A DNA stretch of 64,000 bases from Acholoe squamosa (lineage: Eukaryota > Annelida > Polychaeta > Phyllodocida > Polynoidae): contig OX439047.1 of NCBI GenBank assembly GCA_949317995.1, forward strand, positions 1,040,501-1,104,500, given 5' to 3'. Made by a program: the position numbers and the translations under genes. Positions 32,750 to 48,400 of the stretch are shown here, piece after piece (within the stretch, counting starts at the first letter, position 1; the number at the start of each line of letters is the position of its first letter). Under the pieces are notes generated by a model. That model was not told the origin of the DNA. It made no database searches and saw nothing but the letters and a program-made list of their open reading frames with translations.

Positions 32750-35700
32750 CTAAACTCATGGTATATACAGTGCATAGCCACTGAATGCACCCTAAATCCA
32801 GGTAGACACTTAAAGCCAAATGAAAAATCGTTTACATGGTGCTGCCACCTTTTAGATTGTCATGCCTCCACCCACTTGCCTTGAAAGGACACATATTTTA
32901 CATTTCTGTGGGAGGTAGGGTGTTAATCCCAAGGGCACCAGGGGATTAGCCCCCTAGGGGGCTAAACTCATAGTATATAGTGACAACACCGCAAATGCCA
33001 CCCCATATAACCATAGAATATTAAAACATCCAGGGGAAGCAGGGTCCCGGGAAAAGGGCCTCTTTTGGGGAGAGAGAAGAGAAAAAGGGGCTTGGAGTCG
33101 TTTTGGAATAATACATATTTTATTTCACTTCAAATTACCTCTGATTTTAAGGTGTGCCAGAGGTGCCTGGGGAATAGCCCCCTAGGGGGCTAAACTCTTA
33201 GTATATATAGACACAGCACCTCAAATGCCATTCTATATATCCATAGAATATTAAAACATCCAAGGGATGCAGGGTCAGGTGAAAAGGGCCTCTTTTGGGG
33301 AGAGAGGAGAGAAAAAGGGGCTTGGAGTCTTTTTGTGGTAATACATACTTACTTCAAAATATATAGGTTCTGGTTTTATGTTGGCACTGCAGGTGCCCTT
33401 GGTTTTAACCCCCTACCTACCCAGAAAGGTAAAATATGTGTCCTTTCAAGGCAAGGGAGAGGAGGCATGATAATCCAAAAGGTGACAGCACCATATCAAA
33501 GTGGTTCCATGTATGGAATGCTGGGATCAAGGTGAGAGTTGAAAAAATATCTCAGAGTTAAATCTGGTTTTTACTGCACAGCACACTAAAGGCACAGGGC
33601 TAATCTCTTAGTATAATTGGGATACAAAGGGACCGGCTAAACTCATGGTATATACAGTGCATAGCCACTAAATGCACCCTAAATCCAGGTAGACACTTAA
33701 AGCCAAATGAAAAAACGTTTACATGGTGCTGCCACCTTTTAGATTGTCTTGCCTCCACCCACTTGCCTTGAAAGGACACATATTTTACATTTCTGTGGGA
33801 GGTAGGGTGTTAATCCCAAGGGCACCAGGGGATTAGCCCCCTAGGGGGCTAAACTCATAGTATATATAGCGACAACACCTCAAATGCCACCCAATATAAC
33901 CATAGAACATTAAAACATCCAAGGGAAGCAGGGTCCCAGGAAAACGGCCTCTTTTGGGGAGAGAGGAGAGAAAAAGGGGCTTGGAGTCATTTTGGGGTAA
34001 TACATATTTTATTTCACTTCAAATTACCTCTGATTTTAAGGTGTGCCAGAGGTGCCTGGGGAATAGCCCCCTAGGGGGCTAAACTCGTAGTATATATATA
34101 GACACAGCACCTCAAATGCCACCCTATATATCTATAGAATATTAAAACATCCAAGGGATGCAGGGTCAGGTGAAAAGGGCCTCTTTTGGGGAGAGAGGAG
34201 AGAAAAAGGGGCTTGGAGTCTTCTTATTTCAAAATATATAGGTTCTGGTTTTATGTTGGCACTGCAGGTGCCCTTGGTATTAACCCCCTACCTCCCCAGA
34301 AAGGTAAAATATGTGTCCTTTCAAGGCAAGGGAGAGGAGGCATGATAATCCAAAAGGTGGCAGCACCATATCAACATGGTTCCATGCTGGGATCAAGGTG
34401 AGAGTTGAAAAAATATCTCAGAGTTAAATCTGGTTTTTACTGCACAGCACACTAAAGGCAGAGGGCTAATCTCTTAGTATAATTGGGATACAAAGGGGCC
34501 GGCTAAACTCATGGTATATACAGTGCATAGCCACTGAATGCACCCTAAATCCAGGTAGACACTTAAAGCCAAATGAAAAATCGTTTACATGGTGCTGCCA
34601 CCTTTTAGATTGTCATGCCTCCACCCACTTGCCTTGAAAGGACACATATTTTACATTTCTGTGGGAGGTAGGGTGTTAATCCCAAGGGCACCAGGGGATT
34701 AGCCCCCTAGGGGGCTAAACTCATAGTATATAGTGACAACACCGCAAATGCCACCCCATATAACCATAGAATATTAAAACATCCAGGGGAAGCAGGGTCC
34801 CGGGAAAAGGGCCTCTTTTGGGGAGAGAGAAGAGAAAAAGGGGCTTGGAGTCGTTTTGGAATAATACATATTTTATTTCACTTCAAATTACCTCTGATTT
34901 TAAGGTGTGCCAGAGGTGCCTGGGGAATAGCCCCCTAGGGGGCTAAACTCTTAGTATATATAGACACAGCACCTCAAATGCCATTCTATATATCCATAGA
35001 ATATTAAAACATCCAAGGGATGCAGGGTCAGGTGAAAAGGGCCTCTTTTGGGGAGAGAGGAGAGAAAAAGGGGCTTGGAGTCTTTTTGTGGTAATACATA
35101 CTTACTTCAAAATATATAGGTTCTGGTTTTATGTTGGCACTGCAGGTGCCCTTGGTTTTAACCCCCTACCTACCCAGAAAGGTAAAATATGTGTCCTTTC
35201 AAGGCAAGGGAGAGGAGGCATGATAATCCAAAAGGTGACAGCACCATATCAAAGTGGTTCCATGTATGGAATGCTGGGATCAAGGTGAGAGTTGAAAAAA
35301 TATCTCAGAGTTAAATCTGGTTTTTACTGCACAGCACACTAAAGGCACAGGGCTAATCTCTTAGTATAATTGGGATACAAAGGGACCGGCTAAACTCATG
35401 GTATATACAGTGCATAGCCACTAAATGCACCCTAAATCCAGGTAGACACTTAAAGCCAAATGAAAAAACGTTTACATGGTGCTGCCACCTTTTAGATTGT
35501 CTTCCCTCCACCCACTTGCCTTGAAAGGACACATATTTTACATTTCTGTGGGAGGTAGGGTGTTAATCCCAAGGGCACCAGGGGATTAGCCCCCTAGGGG
35601 GCTAAACTCATAGTATATATAGCGACAACACCTCAAATGCCACCCAATATAACCATAGAACATTAAAACATCCAAGGGAAGCAGGGTCCCAGGAAAACGG

Positions 35701-36490
35701 CCTCTTTTGGGGAGAGAGGAGAGAAAAAGGGGCTTGGAGTCATTTTGGGGTAATACATATTTTATTTCACTTCAAATTACCTCTGATTTTAAGGTGTGCC
35801 AGAGGTGCCTGGGGAATAGCCCCCTAGGGGGCTAAACTCGTAGTATATATATAGACACAGCACCTCAAATGCCACCCTATATATCTATAGAATATTAAAA
35901 CATCCAAGGGATGCAGGGTCAGGTGAAAAGGGCCTCTTTTGGGGAGAGAGGAGAGAAAAAGGGGCTTGGAGTCTTCTTATTTCAAAATATATAGGTTCTG
36001 GTTTTATGTTGGCACTGCAGGTGCCCTTGGTATTAACCCCCTACCTCCCCAGAAAGGTAAAATATGTGTCCTTTCAAGGCAAGGGAGAGGAGGCATGATA
36101 ATCCAAAAGGTGGCAGCACCATATCAACATGGTTCCATGCTGGGATCAAGGTGAGAGTTGAAAAAATATCTCAGAGTTAAATCTGGTTTTTACTGCACAG
36201 CACACTAAAGGCAGAGGGCTAATCTCTTAGTATAATTGGGATACAAAGGGGCCGGCTAAACTCATGGTATATACAGTGCATAGCCACTGAATGCACCCTA
36301 AATCCAGGTAGACACTTAAAGCCAAATGAAAAATCGTTTACATGGTGCTGCCACCTTTTAGATTGTCATGCCTCCACCCACTTGCCTTGAAAGGACACAT
36401 ATTTTACATTTCTGTGGGAGGTAGGGTGTTAATCCCAAGGGCACCAGGGGATTAGCCCCCTAGGGGGCTAAACTCATAGTATATAGTGAC
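32750..36490 (+). repeat. Tandem duplication of a 1,753-bp dimer
   Basis: Two copies lie 1,753 bp apart and share rare variants: an extra ATGGA-type insertion before GCTGGGATC (33,510 and 35,263), TTGGTTTTAACC, AATATAACCATAG and the ~15-bp loss at 34,219 and 35,972. They differ at only a few bases, for example near 33,750 and 35,503. Limits are approximate. Confidence 0.8.
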
Positions 36491-39486
36491 AACACCACAA
36501 ATGCCACCCCATATAACCATAGAATATTAAAACATCCAAGGGAAGCAGGGTCCCGGGAAAAGGGCCTCTTTTGGGGAGAGAGAAGAGAAAAAGGGGCTTG
36601 GAGTCGTTTTGGAGTAATACATATTTTATTTCACTTCAAATTACCTCTGATTTTAAGGTGTGCCGAAGGTGCCTGGGGAATAGCCCCCTAGGGGGCTAAA
36701 CTCGTAGTATATATATAGACACAGCACCTCAAATGCCACCCTATATATCCATAGAATATTAAAACATCCAAGGGATGCAGGGTCAGGTGAAAAGGGCCTC
36801 TTTTGGGGAGAGAGGAGAGAAAAAGGGGCTTGGAGTCTTTTTGTGGTAATAAATACTTATTTCAAAATATATAGGTTCTGGTTTTATGTTGGCACTGCAG
36901 GTGCCCTTGGTATTACCCCCCTACCTCCCCAGAAAGGTAAAATATGTGTCCTTTCAAGGCAAGGGAGAGGAGGCATGATAATCCAAAAGGTGGCAGCACC
37001 ATATCAATGTGGTTCCATGCTGGGATCAAGGTGAGAGTTGAAAAAATATCTCAGAGTTAAATCTGGTTTTTACTGCACAGCACACTAAAGGCAGAGGGCT
37101 AATCTCTTAGTATAATTGGGATACAAAGGGGCCGGCTAAACTCATGGTATATACAGTGCATAGCCACTGAATGCACCCTAAATCCAGGTAGACACTTAAA
37201 GCCAAATGAAAAAACGTTTACATGGTGCTGCCACCTTTTAGATTGTCATGCCTCCACCCACTTGCCTTGAAAGGACACATATTTTACATTTCTGTGGGAG
37301 GTAGGGTGTTAATCCCAAGGGCACCAGGGGATTAGCCCCCTAGGGGGCTAAACTCATAGTATATATAGTGACAACACCTCAAATGCCACCCCATATAACC
37401 ATAGAATATTAAAACATCCAAGGGAAGCAGGGTCCCAGGAAAAGGGCCTCTTTTGGGAGGAGAGGAGGGAAAAAGGGGCTTGGAGTCGTTTTGGGGTAAT
37501 ACATATTTTATTTCACTTCAAATTACCTCTGATTTTAAGGTGTGCCAGAGGTGCCTGGGGAATAGCCCCCTAGGGGGCTAAACTCGTAGTATATATATAG
37601 ACACAGCACCTCAAATGCCACCCTATATATCCATAGAATATTAAAACATCCAAGGGATGCAGGGTCAGGTGAAAAGGGCCTCTTTTGGGGAGAGAGGAGA
37701 GAAAAAGGGGCTTGGAGTCTTTTTGTGGTAATAAATACTTATTTCAAAATATATAGGTTCTGGTTTTATGTTGGCACTGCAGGTGCCCTTGGTATTACCC
37801 CCCTACCTCCCCAGAAAGGTAAAATATGTGTCCTTTCAAGGCAAGGGAGAGGAGGCATGATAATCCAAAAGGTGGCAGCACCATATCAATGTGGTTCCAT
37901 GCTGGGATCAAGGTGAGAGTTGAAAAAATATCTCAGAGTTAAATCTGGTTTTTACTGCACAGCACACTAAAGGCAGAGGGCTAATCTCTTAGTATAATTG
38001 GGATACAAAGGGGCCGGCTAAACTCATGGTATATACAGTGCATAGCCACTGAATGCACCCTAAATCCAGGTAGACACTTAAAGCCAAATGAAAAAACGTT
38101 TACATGGTGCTGCCACCTTTTAGATTGTCATGCCTCCACCCACTTGCCTTGAAAGGACACATATTTTACATTTCTGTGGGAGGTAGGTTGTTAATCCCAA
38201 TGGCACCAGGGGATTAGCCCCCTAGGGGGCTAAACTCATAGTATATATAGTGACAACACCTCAAATGCCACCCCATATAACCATAGAATATTAAAACATC
38301 CAAGGGAAGCAGGGTCCTGGGAAAAGAGCCTCTTTTGGGAGGAGAGGAGGGAAAAAGGGGCTTGGAGTCGTTTTGGGGTAATACATATTTTATTTCACTT
38401 CAAATTACCTCTGATTTTAAGGTTTGCCAGAGGTGCCTGGGGAATAGCCCCCTAGGGGGCTAAACTCGTAGTATATATATAGACACAGCACCTCAAATGC
38501 CACCCTATATATCCATAGAATATTAAAACATCCAAGGGATGCAGGGTCAGGTGAAAAGGGCCTCTTTTGGGGAGAGAGGAGAGAAAAAGGGGCTTGGAGT
38601 CTTTTTGTGGTAATAAATACTTATTTCAAAATATATAGGTTCTGGTTTTATGTTGGCACTGCAGGTGCCCTTGGTATTACCCCCTACCTCCCCAGAAAGG
38701 TAAAATATGTGTCCTTTCAAGGCAAGGGAGAGGAGGCATGATAATCCAGAGGTGGCAGCACCATATCAATGTGGTTCCATGCTGGGATCAAGGTGAGAGT
38801 TGAAAAAATATCTCAGAGTTAAATCTGGTTTTTACTGCACAGCACACTAAAGGCAGAGGGCTAATCTCTTAGTATAATTGGGATACAAAGGGGCCGGCTA
38901 AACTCATGGTATATACAGTGCATAGCCACTGAATGCACCCTAAATCCAGGTAGACACTTAAAGCCAAATGAAAAAACGTTTACATGGTGCTGCCACCTTT
39001 TAGATTGTCATGCCTCCACCCACTTGCCTTGAAAGGACACATATTTTACATTTCTGTGGGAGGTAGGGTGTTAATCCCAAGGGCACCAGGGGATTAGCCC
39101 CCTAGGGGGCTAAACTCATAGTATATATAGTGACAACACCTCAAATGCAACCCCATATAACCATAGAATATTAAAACATCCAAGGGAAGCAGGGTCCTGG
39201 GAAAAGAGCCTCTTTTGGGAGGAGAGGAGGGAAAAAGGGGCTTGGAGTCGTTTTGGGGTAATACATATTTTATTTCACTTCAAATTACCTCTGATTTTAA
39301 GGTGTGCCAGAGGTACCTGGGGAATAGCCCCCTAGGGGGCTAAACTCGTAGTATATATATAGACACAGCACCTGAAATGCCACCCTATATATTCAGAGAA
39401 TATTAAAACATCCAAGGGATGCAGGGTCAGGTGAAAATGGCCTCTTTTGGGGAGAGAGGAGAGAAAAAGGGGCTTGGAGTCTTTTT

Positions 39487-42400
39487 GTGGTAATACATAC
39501 TTATTTCAAAATATATAGGTTCTGGTTTTATGTTGGCACTGCAGGTGCCCTTGGTATTAACCCCCTACCTCCCCAGAAAGGTAAAATAAATGTCCTTTCA
39601 AGGCAAGGGAGAGGAGGCATGATAATCCAAAAGGTGGCAGCACCATATCAATGTGGTTTCATGCTGGGATCAAGGTGAGAGTTGAAAAAATATCTCAGAG
39701 TTAAATCTGGTTTTTACTGCACAGCACACTAAAGGCAGAGGGCTAATCTCTTAGTATAATTGGGATACAAAGGGGCCGGCTAAACTCATGGTATATACAG
39801 TGCATAGCCACTGAATGCACCCTAAATCCAGGTAGACACTTAAAGCCAAATGAAAAAACGTTTACATGGTGCTGCCACCTTTTAGATTGTCATGCCTCCA
39901 CCCACTTGCCTTGAAAGGACACATATTTTACATTTCTGTGGGAGGTAGGGTGTTAATCCCAAGGGCACCAGGGGATTAGCCCCCTAGGGGGCTAAACTCA
40001 TAGTATATATAGTGACAACACCTCAAATGCCACCCCATATAACCATAGAATATTAAAACATCCAAGGGAAGCAGGGTCCTGGGAAAAGAGCCTCTTTTGG
40101 GAGGAGAGGAGGGAAAAAGGGGCTTGGAGTCGTTTTGGGGTAATACATATTTTATTTCACTTCAAATTACCTCTGATTTTAAGGTGTGCCAGAGGTACCT
40201 GGGGAATAGCCCCCTAGGGGGCTAAACTCGTAGTATATATATAGACACAGCACCTGAAATGCCACCCTATATATCCAGAGAATATTAAAACATCCAAGGG
40301 ATGCAGGGTCAGGTGAAAATGGCCTCTTTTGGGGAGAGAGGAGAGAAAAAGGGGCTTGGAGTCTTTTTGTGGTAATACATACTTATTTCAAAATATATAG
40401 GTTCTGGTTTTATGTTGGCACTGCAGGTGCCCTTGGTATTAACCCCCTACCTCCCCAGAAAGGTAAAATATGTGTCCTTTCAAGGCAAGGGAGAGGAGGC
40501 ATGATAATCCAAAAGGTGGCAGCACCATATCAATGTGGTTTCATGCTGGGATCAAGGTGAGAGTTGAAAAAATATCTCAGAGTTAAATCTGGTTTTTACT
40601 GCACAGCACACTAAAGGCAGAGGGCTAATCTCTTAGTATAATTGGGATACAAAGGGGCCGGCTAAACTCATGGTATATACAGTGCATAGCCACTGAATGC
40701 ACCCTAAATCCAGGTAGACACTTAAAGCCAAATGAAAAAACGTTTACATGGTGCTGCCACCTTTTAGATTGTCATGCCTCCACCCACTTGCCTTGAAAGG
40801 ACACATATTTTACATTTCTGTGGGAGGTAGGGTGTTAATCCCAAGGGCACCAGGGGATTAGCCCCCTAGGGGGCTAAACTCATAGTATATATAGTGACAA
40901 CACCTCAAATGCCACCCCATATAACCATAGAATATTAAAACATCCAAGGGAAGCAGGGTCCTGGGAAAAGAGCCTCTTTTGGGAGGAGAGGAGGGAAAAA
41001 GGGGCTTGGAGTCGTTTTGGGGTAATACATATTTTATTTCACTTCAAATTACCTCTGATTTTAAGGTGTGCCAGAGGTGCCTGGGGAATAGCCCCCTAGG
41101 GGGCTAAACTCGTAGTATATATATAGACACAGCACCTCAAATGCCACCCTATATATCCAGAGAATATTAAAACATCCAAGGGATGCAGGGTCAGGTGAAA
41201 ATGGCCTCTTTTGGGGAGAGAGGAGAGAAAAAGGGGCTTGGAGTCTTTTTGTGGTAATACATACTTATTTCAAAATATATAGGTTCTGGTTTTATGTTGG
41301 CACTGCAGGTGCCCTTGGTATTACCCCCCTACCTCCCCAGAAAGGTAAAATATGTGTCCTTTCAAGGCAAGGGAGAGGAGGCATGATAATCCAAAAGGTG
41401 GCAGCACCATATCAATGTGGTTCCATGCTGGGATCAAGGTGAGAGTTGAAAAAATATCTCAGAGTTAAATCTGGTTTTTACTGCACAGCACACTAAAGGC
41501 AGAGGGCTAATCTCTTAGTATAATTGGGATACAAAGGGGCCGGCTAAACTCATGGTATATACAGTGCATAGCCACTGAATGCACCCTAAATCCAGGTAGA
41601 CACTTAAAGCCAAATGAAAAAACGTTTACATGGTGCTGCCACCTTTTAGATTGTCATGCCTCCACCCACTTGCCTTGAAAGGACACATATTTTACATTTC
41701 TCTGGGAGGTAGGGTGTTAATCCCAAGGGCACCAGGGGATTAGCCCCCTAGGGGGCTAAACTCATAGTATATATAGTGACAACACCTCAAATGCCACCCC
41801 ATATAACCATAGAATATTAAAACATCCAAGGGAAGCAGGGTCCTGGGAAAAGAGCCTCTTTTGGGAGGAGAGGAGGGAAAAAGGGGCTTGGAGTCGTTTT
41901 GGGGTAATACATATTTTATTTCACTTCAAATTACCTCTGATTTTAAGGTGTGCCAGAGGTACCTGGGGAATAGCCCCCTAGGGGGCTAAACTCGTAGTAT
42001 ATATATAGACACCGCACCTGAAATGCCACCCTATATATCCAGAGAATATTAAAACATCCAAGGGATGCAGGGTCAGGTGAAAATGGCCTCTTTTGGGGAG
42101 AGAGGAGAGAAAAAGGGGCTTGGAGTCTTTTTGTGGTAATACATACTTATTTCAAAATATATAGGTTCTGGTTTTATGTTGGCACTGCAGGTGCCCTTGG
42201 TATTAACCCCCTACCTCCCCAGAAAGGTAAAATATGTGTCCTTTCAAGGCAAGGGAGAGGAGGCATGATAATCCAAAAGGTGGCAGCACCATATCAATGT
42301 GGTTTCATGCTGGGATCAAGGTGAGAGTTGAAAAAATATCTCAGAGTTAAATCTGGTTTTTACTGCACAGCACACTAAAGGCAGAGGGCTAATCTCTTAG

Positions 42401-45400
42401 TATAATTGGGATACAAAGGGGCCGGCTAAACTCATGGTATATACAGTGCATAGCCACTGAATGCACCCTAAATCCAGGTAGACACTTAAAGCCAAATGAA
42501 AAAACGTTTACATGGTGCTGCCACCTTTTAGATTGTCATGCCTCCACCCACTTGCCTTGAAAGGACACATATTTTACATTTCTGTGGGAGGTAGGGTGTT
42601 AATCCCAAGGGCACCAGGGGATTAGCCCCCTAGGGGGCTAAACTCATAGTATATATAGTGACAACACCTCAAATGCCACCCCATATAACCATAGAATATT
42701 AAAACATCCAAGGGAAGCAGGGTCCTGGGAAAAGAGCCTCTTTTGGGAGGAGAGGAGGGAAAAAGGGGCTTGGAGTCGTTTTGGGGTAATACATATTTTA
42801 TTTCACTTCAAATTACCTCTGATTTTAAGGTGTGCCAGAGGTGCCTGGGGAATAGCCCCCTAGGGGGCTAAACTCGTAGTATATATATAGACACAGCACC
42901 TCAAATGCCACCCTATATATCCAGAGAATATTAAAACATCCAAGGGATGCAGGGTCAGGTGAAAATGGCCTCTTTTGGGGAGAGAGGAGAGAAAAAGGGG
43001 CTTGGAGTCTTTTTGTGGTAATACATACTTATTTCAAAATATATAGGTTCTGGTTTTATGTTGGCACTGCAGGTGCCCTTGGTATTACCCCCCTACCTCC
43101 CCAGAAAGGTAAAATATGTGTCCTTTCAAGGCAAGGGAGAGGAGGCATGATAATCCAAAAGGTGGCAGCACCATATCAATGTGGTTCCATGCTGGGATCA
43201 AGGTGAGAGTTGAAAAAATATCTCAGAGTTAAATCTGGTTTTTACTGCACAGCACACTAAAGGCAGAGGGCTAATCTCTTAGTATAATTGGGATACAAAG
43301 GGGCCGGCTAAACTCATGGTATATACAGTGCATAGCCACTGAATGCACCCTAAATCCAGGTAGACACTTAAAGCCAAATAAAAAAACGTTTACATGGTGC
43401 TGCCACCTTTTAGATTGTCATGCCTCCACCCACTTGCCTTGAAAGGACACATATTTTACATTTCTGTGGGAGGTAGGGTGTTAATCCCAAGGGCACCAGG
43501 GGATTAGCCCCCTAGGGGGCTAAACTCATAGTATATATAGTGACAACACCTCAAATGCCACCCCATATAACCATAGAATATTAAAACATCCAAGGGAAGC
43601 AGGGTCCTGGGAAAAGAGCCTCTTTTGGGAGGAGAGGAGGGAAAAAGGGGCTTGGAGTCGTTTTGGGGTAATACATATTTTATTTCACTTCAAATTACCT
43701 CTGATTTTAAGGTGTGCCAGAGGTACCTGGGGAATAGCCCCCTAGGGGGCTAAACTCGTAGTATATATATAGACACAGCACCTCAAATGCCACCCTATAT
43801 ATCCAGAGAATATTAAAACATCCAAGGGATGCAGGGTCAGGTGAAAATGGCCTCTTTTGGGGAGAGAGGAGAGAAAAAGGGGCTTGGAGTCTTTTTGTGG
43901 TAATACATACTTATTTCAAAATATATAGGTTCTGGTTTTATGTTGGCACTGCAGGTGCCCTTGGTATTACCCTCCTACCTCCCCAGAAAGGTAAAATATG
44001 TGTCCTTTCAAGGCAAGGGAGAGGAGGCATGATAATCCAAAAGGTGGCAGCACCATATCAATGTGGTTCCATGCTGGGATCAAGGTGAGAGTTGAAAAAA
44101 TATCTCAGAGTTAAATCTGGTTTTTACTGCACAGCACACTAAAGGCAGAGGGCTAATCTCTTAGTATAATTGGGATACAAAGGGGCCGGCTAAACTCATG
44201 GTATATACAGTGCATAGCCACTGAATGCACACTAAATCCAGGTAGACACTTAAAGCCAAATGAAAAAACGTTTACATGGTGCTGCCACCTTTTAGATTGT
44301 CATGCCTCCACCCACTTGCCTTGAAAGGACACATATTTTACATTTCTGTGGGAGGTAGGGTGTTAATCCCAAGGGCACCAGGGGATTAGCCCCCTAGGGG
44401 GCTAAACTCATAGTATATATAGTGACAACACCTCAAATGCCACCCCATATAACCATAGAATATTAAAACATCCAAGGGAAGCAGGGTCCTGGGAAAAGAG
44501 CCTCTTTTGGGAGGAGAGGAGGGAAAAAGGGGCTTGGAGTCGTTTTGGGGTAATACATATTTTATTTCACTTCAAATTACCTCTGATTTTAAGGTGTGCC
44601 AGAGGTGCCTGGGGAATAGCCCCCTAGGGGGCTAAACTCGTAGTATATATATAGACACAGCACCTCAAATGCCACCCTATATATCCAGAGAATATTAAAA
44701 CATCCAAGGGATGCAGGGTCAGGTGAAAATGGCCTCTTTTGGGGAGAGAGGAGAGAAAAAGGGGCTTGGAGTCTTTTTGTGGTAATACATACTTATTTCA
44801 AAATATATAGGTTCTGGTTTTATGTTGGCACTGCAGGTGCCCTTGGTATTACCCCCCTACCTCCCCAGAAAGGTAAAATATGTGTCCTTTCAAGGCAAGG
44901 GAGAGGAGGCATGATAATCCAAAAGGTGGCAGCACCATATCAATGTGGTTCCATGCTGGGATCAAGGTGAGAGTTGAAAAAATATCTCAGAGTTAAATCT
45001 GGTTTTTACTGCACAGCACACTAAAGGCAGAGGGCTAATCTCTTAGTATAATTGGGATACAAAGGGGCCGGCTAAACTCATGGTATATACAGTGCATAGC
45101 CACTGAATGCACCCTAAATCCAGGTAGACACTTAAAGCCGAATGAAAAATCATTTACATGGTGCTGCCACCTTTTAGATTGTCATGCCTCCACCCACTTG
45201 CCTTGAAAGGACACATATTTTACATTTCTGTGGGAGGTAGGGTGTTAATCCCAAGGGCACCAGGGGATTAGCCCCCTAGGGGGCTAAACTCATAGTATAT
45301 ATAGTGACAACACCTCAAATGCCACCCCATATAACCATAGAATATTAAAACATCCAAGGGAAGCAGGGTCCTGGGAAAAGAGCCTCTTTTGGGAGGAGAG

Positions 45401-48400
45401 GAGGGAAAAAGGGGCTTGGAGTCGTTTTGGGGTAATACATATTTTATTTCACTTCAAATTACCTCTGATTTTAAGGTGTGCCAGAGGTGCCTGGGGAATA
45501 GCCCCCTAGGGGGCTAAACTCGTAGTATATATATAGACACAGCACCTCAAATGCCACCCTATATATCCAGAGAATATTAAAACATCCAAGGGATGCAGGG
45601 TCAGGTGAAAATGGCCTCTTTTGGGGAGAGAGGAGAGAAAAAGGGGCTTGGAGTCTTTTTGTGGTAATACATACTTATTTCAAAATATATAGGTTCTGGT
45701 TTTATGTTGGCACTGCAGGTGCCCTTGGTATTACCCCCCTACCTCCCCAGAAAGGTAAAATATGTGTCCTTTCAAGGCAAGGGAGAGGAGGCATGATAAT
45801 CCAAAAGGTGGCAGCACCATATCAATGTGGTTCCATGCTGGGATCAAGGTGAGAGTTGAAAAAATATCTCAGAGTTAAATCTGGTTTTTACTGCACAGCA
45901 CACTAAAGGCACAGGGCTAATCTCTTAGTATAATTGGGATACAAAGGGGCCGGCTAAACTCATGGTATATACAGTGCATAGCCACTGAATGCACCCTAAA
46001 TCCAGGTAGACACTTAAAGCCAAATGAAAAAACGTTTACATGGTGCTGCCACCTTTTAGATTGTCATGCCTCCACCCACTTGCCTTGAAAGGACACATAT
46101 TTTACATTTCTGTGGGAGGTAGGGTGTTAATCCCAAGGGCACCAGGGGATTAGCCCCCTAGGGGGCTAAACTCATAGTATATATAGTGACAACACCTCAA
46201 ATGCCACCCCATATAACCATAGAATATTAAAACATCCAAGGGAAGCAGGGTCCTGGGAAAAGAGCCTCTTTTGGGAGGAGAGGAGGGAAAAAGGGGCTTG
46301 GAGTCGTTTTGGGGTAATACATATTTTATTTCACTTCAAATTACCTCTGATTTTAAGGTTTGCCAGAGGTACCTGGGGAATAGCCCCCTAGGGGGCTAAA
46401 CTCGTAGTATATATATAGACACAGCACCTGAAATGCCACCCTATATATCCAGAGAATATTAAAACATCCAAGGGATGCAGGGTCAGGTGAAAATGGCCTC
46501 TTTTGGGGAGAGAGGAGAGAAAAAGGGGCTTGGAGTCTTTTTGTGGTAATACATACTTATTTCAAAATATAAAGGTTCTGGTTTTATGTTGGCACTGCAG
46601 GTGCCCTTGGTATTAACCCCCTACCTCCCCAGAAAGGTAAAATATGTGTCCTTTCAAGGCAAGGGAGAGGAGGCATGATAATCCAAAAGGTGGCAGCACC
46701 ATATCAATGTGGTTCCATGCTGGGATCAAGGTGAGAGTTGAAAAAATATCTCAGAGTTAAATCTGGTTTTTACTGCACAGCACACTAAAGGCACAGGGCT
46801 AATCTCTTAGTATAATTGGGATACAAAGGGGCCGGCTAAACTCATGGTATATACAGTGCATAGCCACTGAATGCACCCTAAATCCAGGTAGACACTTAAA
46901 GCCAAATGAAAAAACGTTTACATGGTGCTGCCACCTTTTAGATTGTCATGCCTCCACCCACTTGCCTTGAAAGGACACATATTTTACATTTCTGTGGGAG
47001 GTAGGGTGTTAATCCCAAGGGCACCAGGGGATTAGCCCCCTAGGGGGCTAAACTCATAGTATATATAGTGACAACACCTCAAATGCCACCCCATATAACC
47101 ATAGAATATTAAAACATCCAAGGGAAGCAGGGTCCTGGGAAAAGAGCTTCTTTTGGGAGGAGAGGAGGGAAAAAGGGGCTTGGAGTCGTTTTGGGGTAAT
47201 ACATATTTTATTTCACTTCAAATTACCTCTGATTTTAAGGTGTGCCAGAGGTGCCTGGGGAATAGCCCCCTAGGGGGCTAAACTCGTAGTATATATATAG
47301 ACACAGCACCTCAAATGCCACCCTATATATCCAGAGAATATTAAAACATCCAAGGGATGCAGGGTCAGGTGAAAATGGCCTCTTTTGGGGAGAGAGGAGA
47401 GAAAAAGGGGCTTGGAGTCTTTTTGTGGTAATACATACTTATTTCAAAATATATAGGTTCTGGTTTTATGTTGGCACTGCAGGTGCCCTTGGTATTACCC
47501 CCCTACCTCCCCAGAAAGGTAAAATATGTGTCCTTTCAAGGCAAGGGAGAGGAGGCATGATAATCCAAAAGGTGGCAGCACCATATCAATGTGGTTCCAT
47601 GCTGGGATCAAGGTGAGAGTTGAAAAAATATCTCAGAGTTAAATCTGGTTTTTACTGCACAGCACACTAAAGGCACAGGGCTAATCTCTTAGTATAATTG
47701 GGATACAAAGGGGCCGGCTAAACTCATGGTATATACAGTGCATAGCCACTGAATGCACCCTAAATCCAGGTAGACACTTAAAGCCAAATGAAAAAACGTT
47801 TACATGGTGCTGCCACCTTTTAGATTGTCATGCCTCCACCCACTTGCCTTGAAAGGACACATATTTTACATTTCTGTGGGAGGTAGGGTGTTAATCCCAA
47901 GGGCACCAGGGGATTAGCCCCCTAGGGGGCTAAACTCATAGTATATATAGTGACAACACCTCAAATGCCACCCCATATAACCATAGAATATTAAAACATC
48001 CAAGGGAAGCAGGGTCCTGGGAAAAGAGCTTCTTTTGGGAGGAGAGGAGGGAAAAAGGGGCTTGGAGTCGTTTTGGGGTAATACATATTTTATTTCACTT
48101 CAAATTACCTCTGATTTTAAGGTGTGCCAGAGGTGCCTGGGGAATAGCCCCCTAGGGGGCTAAACTCGTAGTATATATATAGACACAGCACCTCAAATGC
48201 CACCCTATATATCCAGAGAATATTAAAACATCCAAGGGATGCAGGGTCAGGTGAAAATGGCCTCTTTTGGGGAGAGAGGAGAGAAAAAGGGGCTTGGAGT
48301 CTTTTTGTGGTAATACATACTTATTTCAAAATATATAGGTTCTGGTTTTATGTTGGCACTGCAGGTGCCCTTGGTATTACCCCCCTACCTCCCCAGAAAG

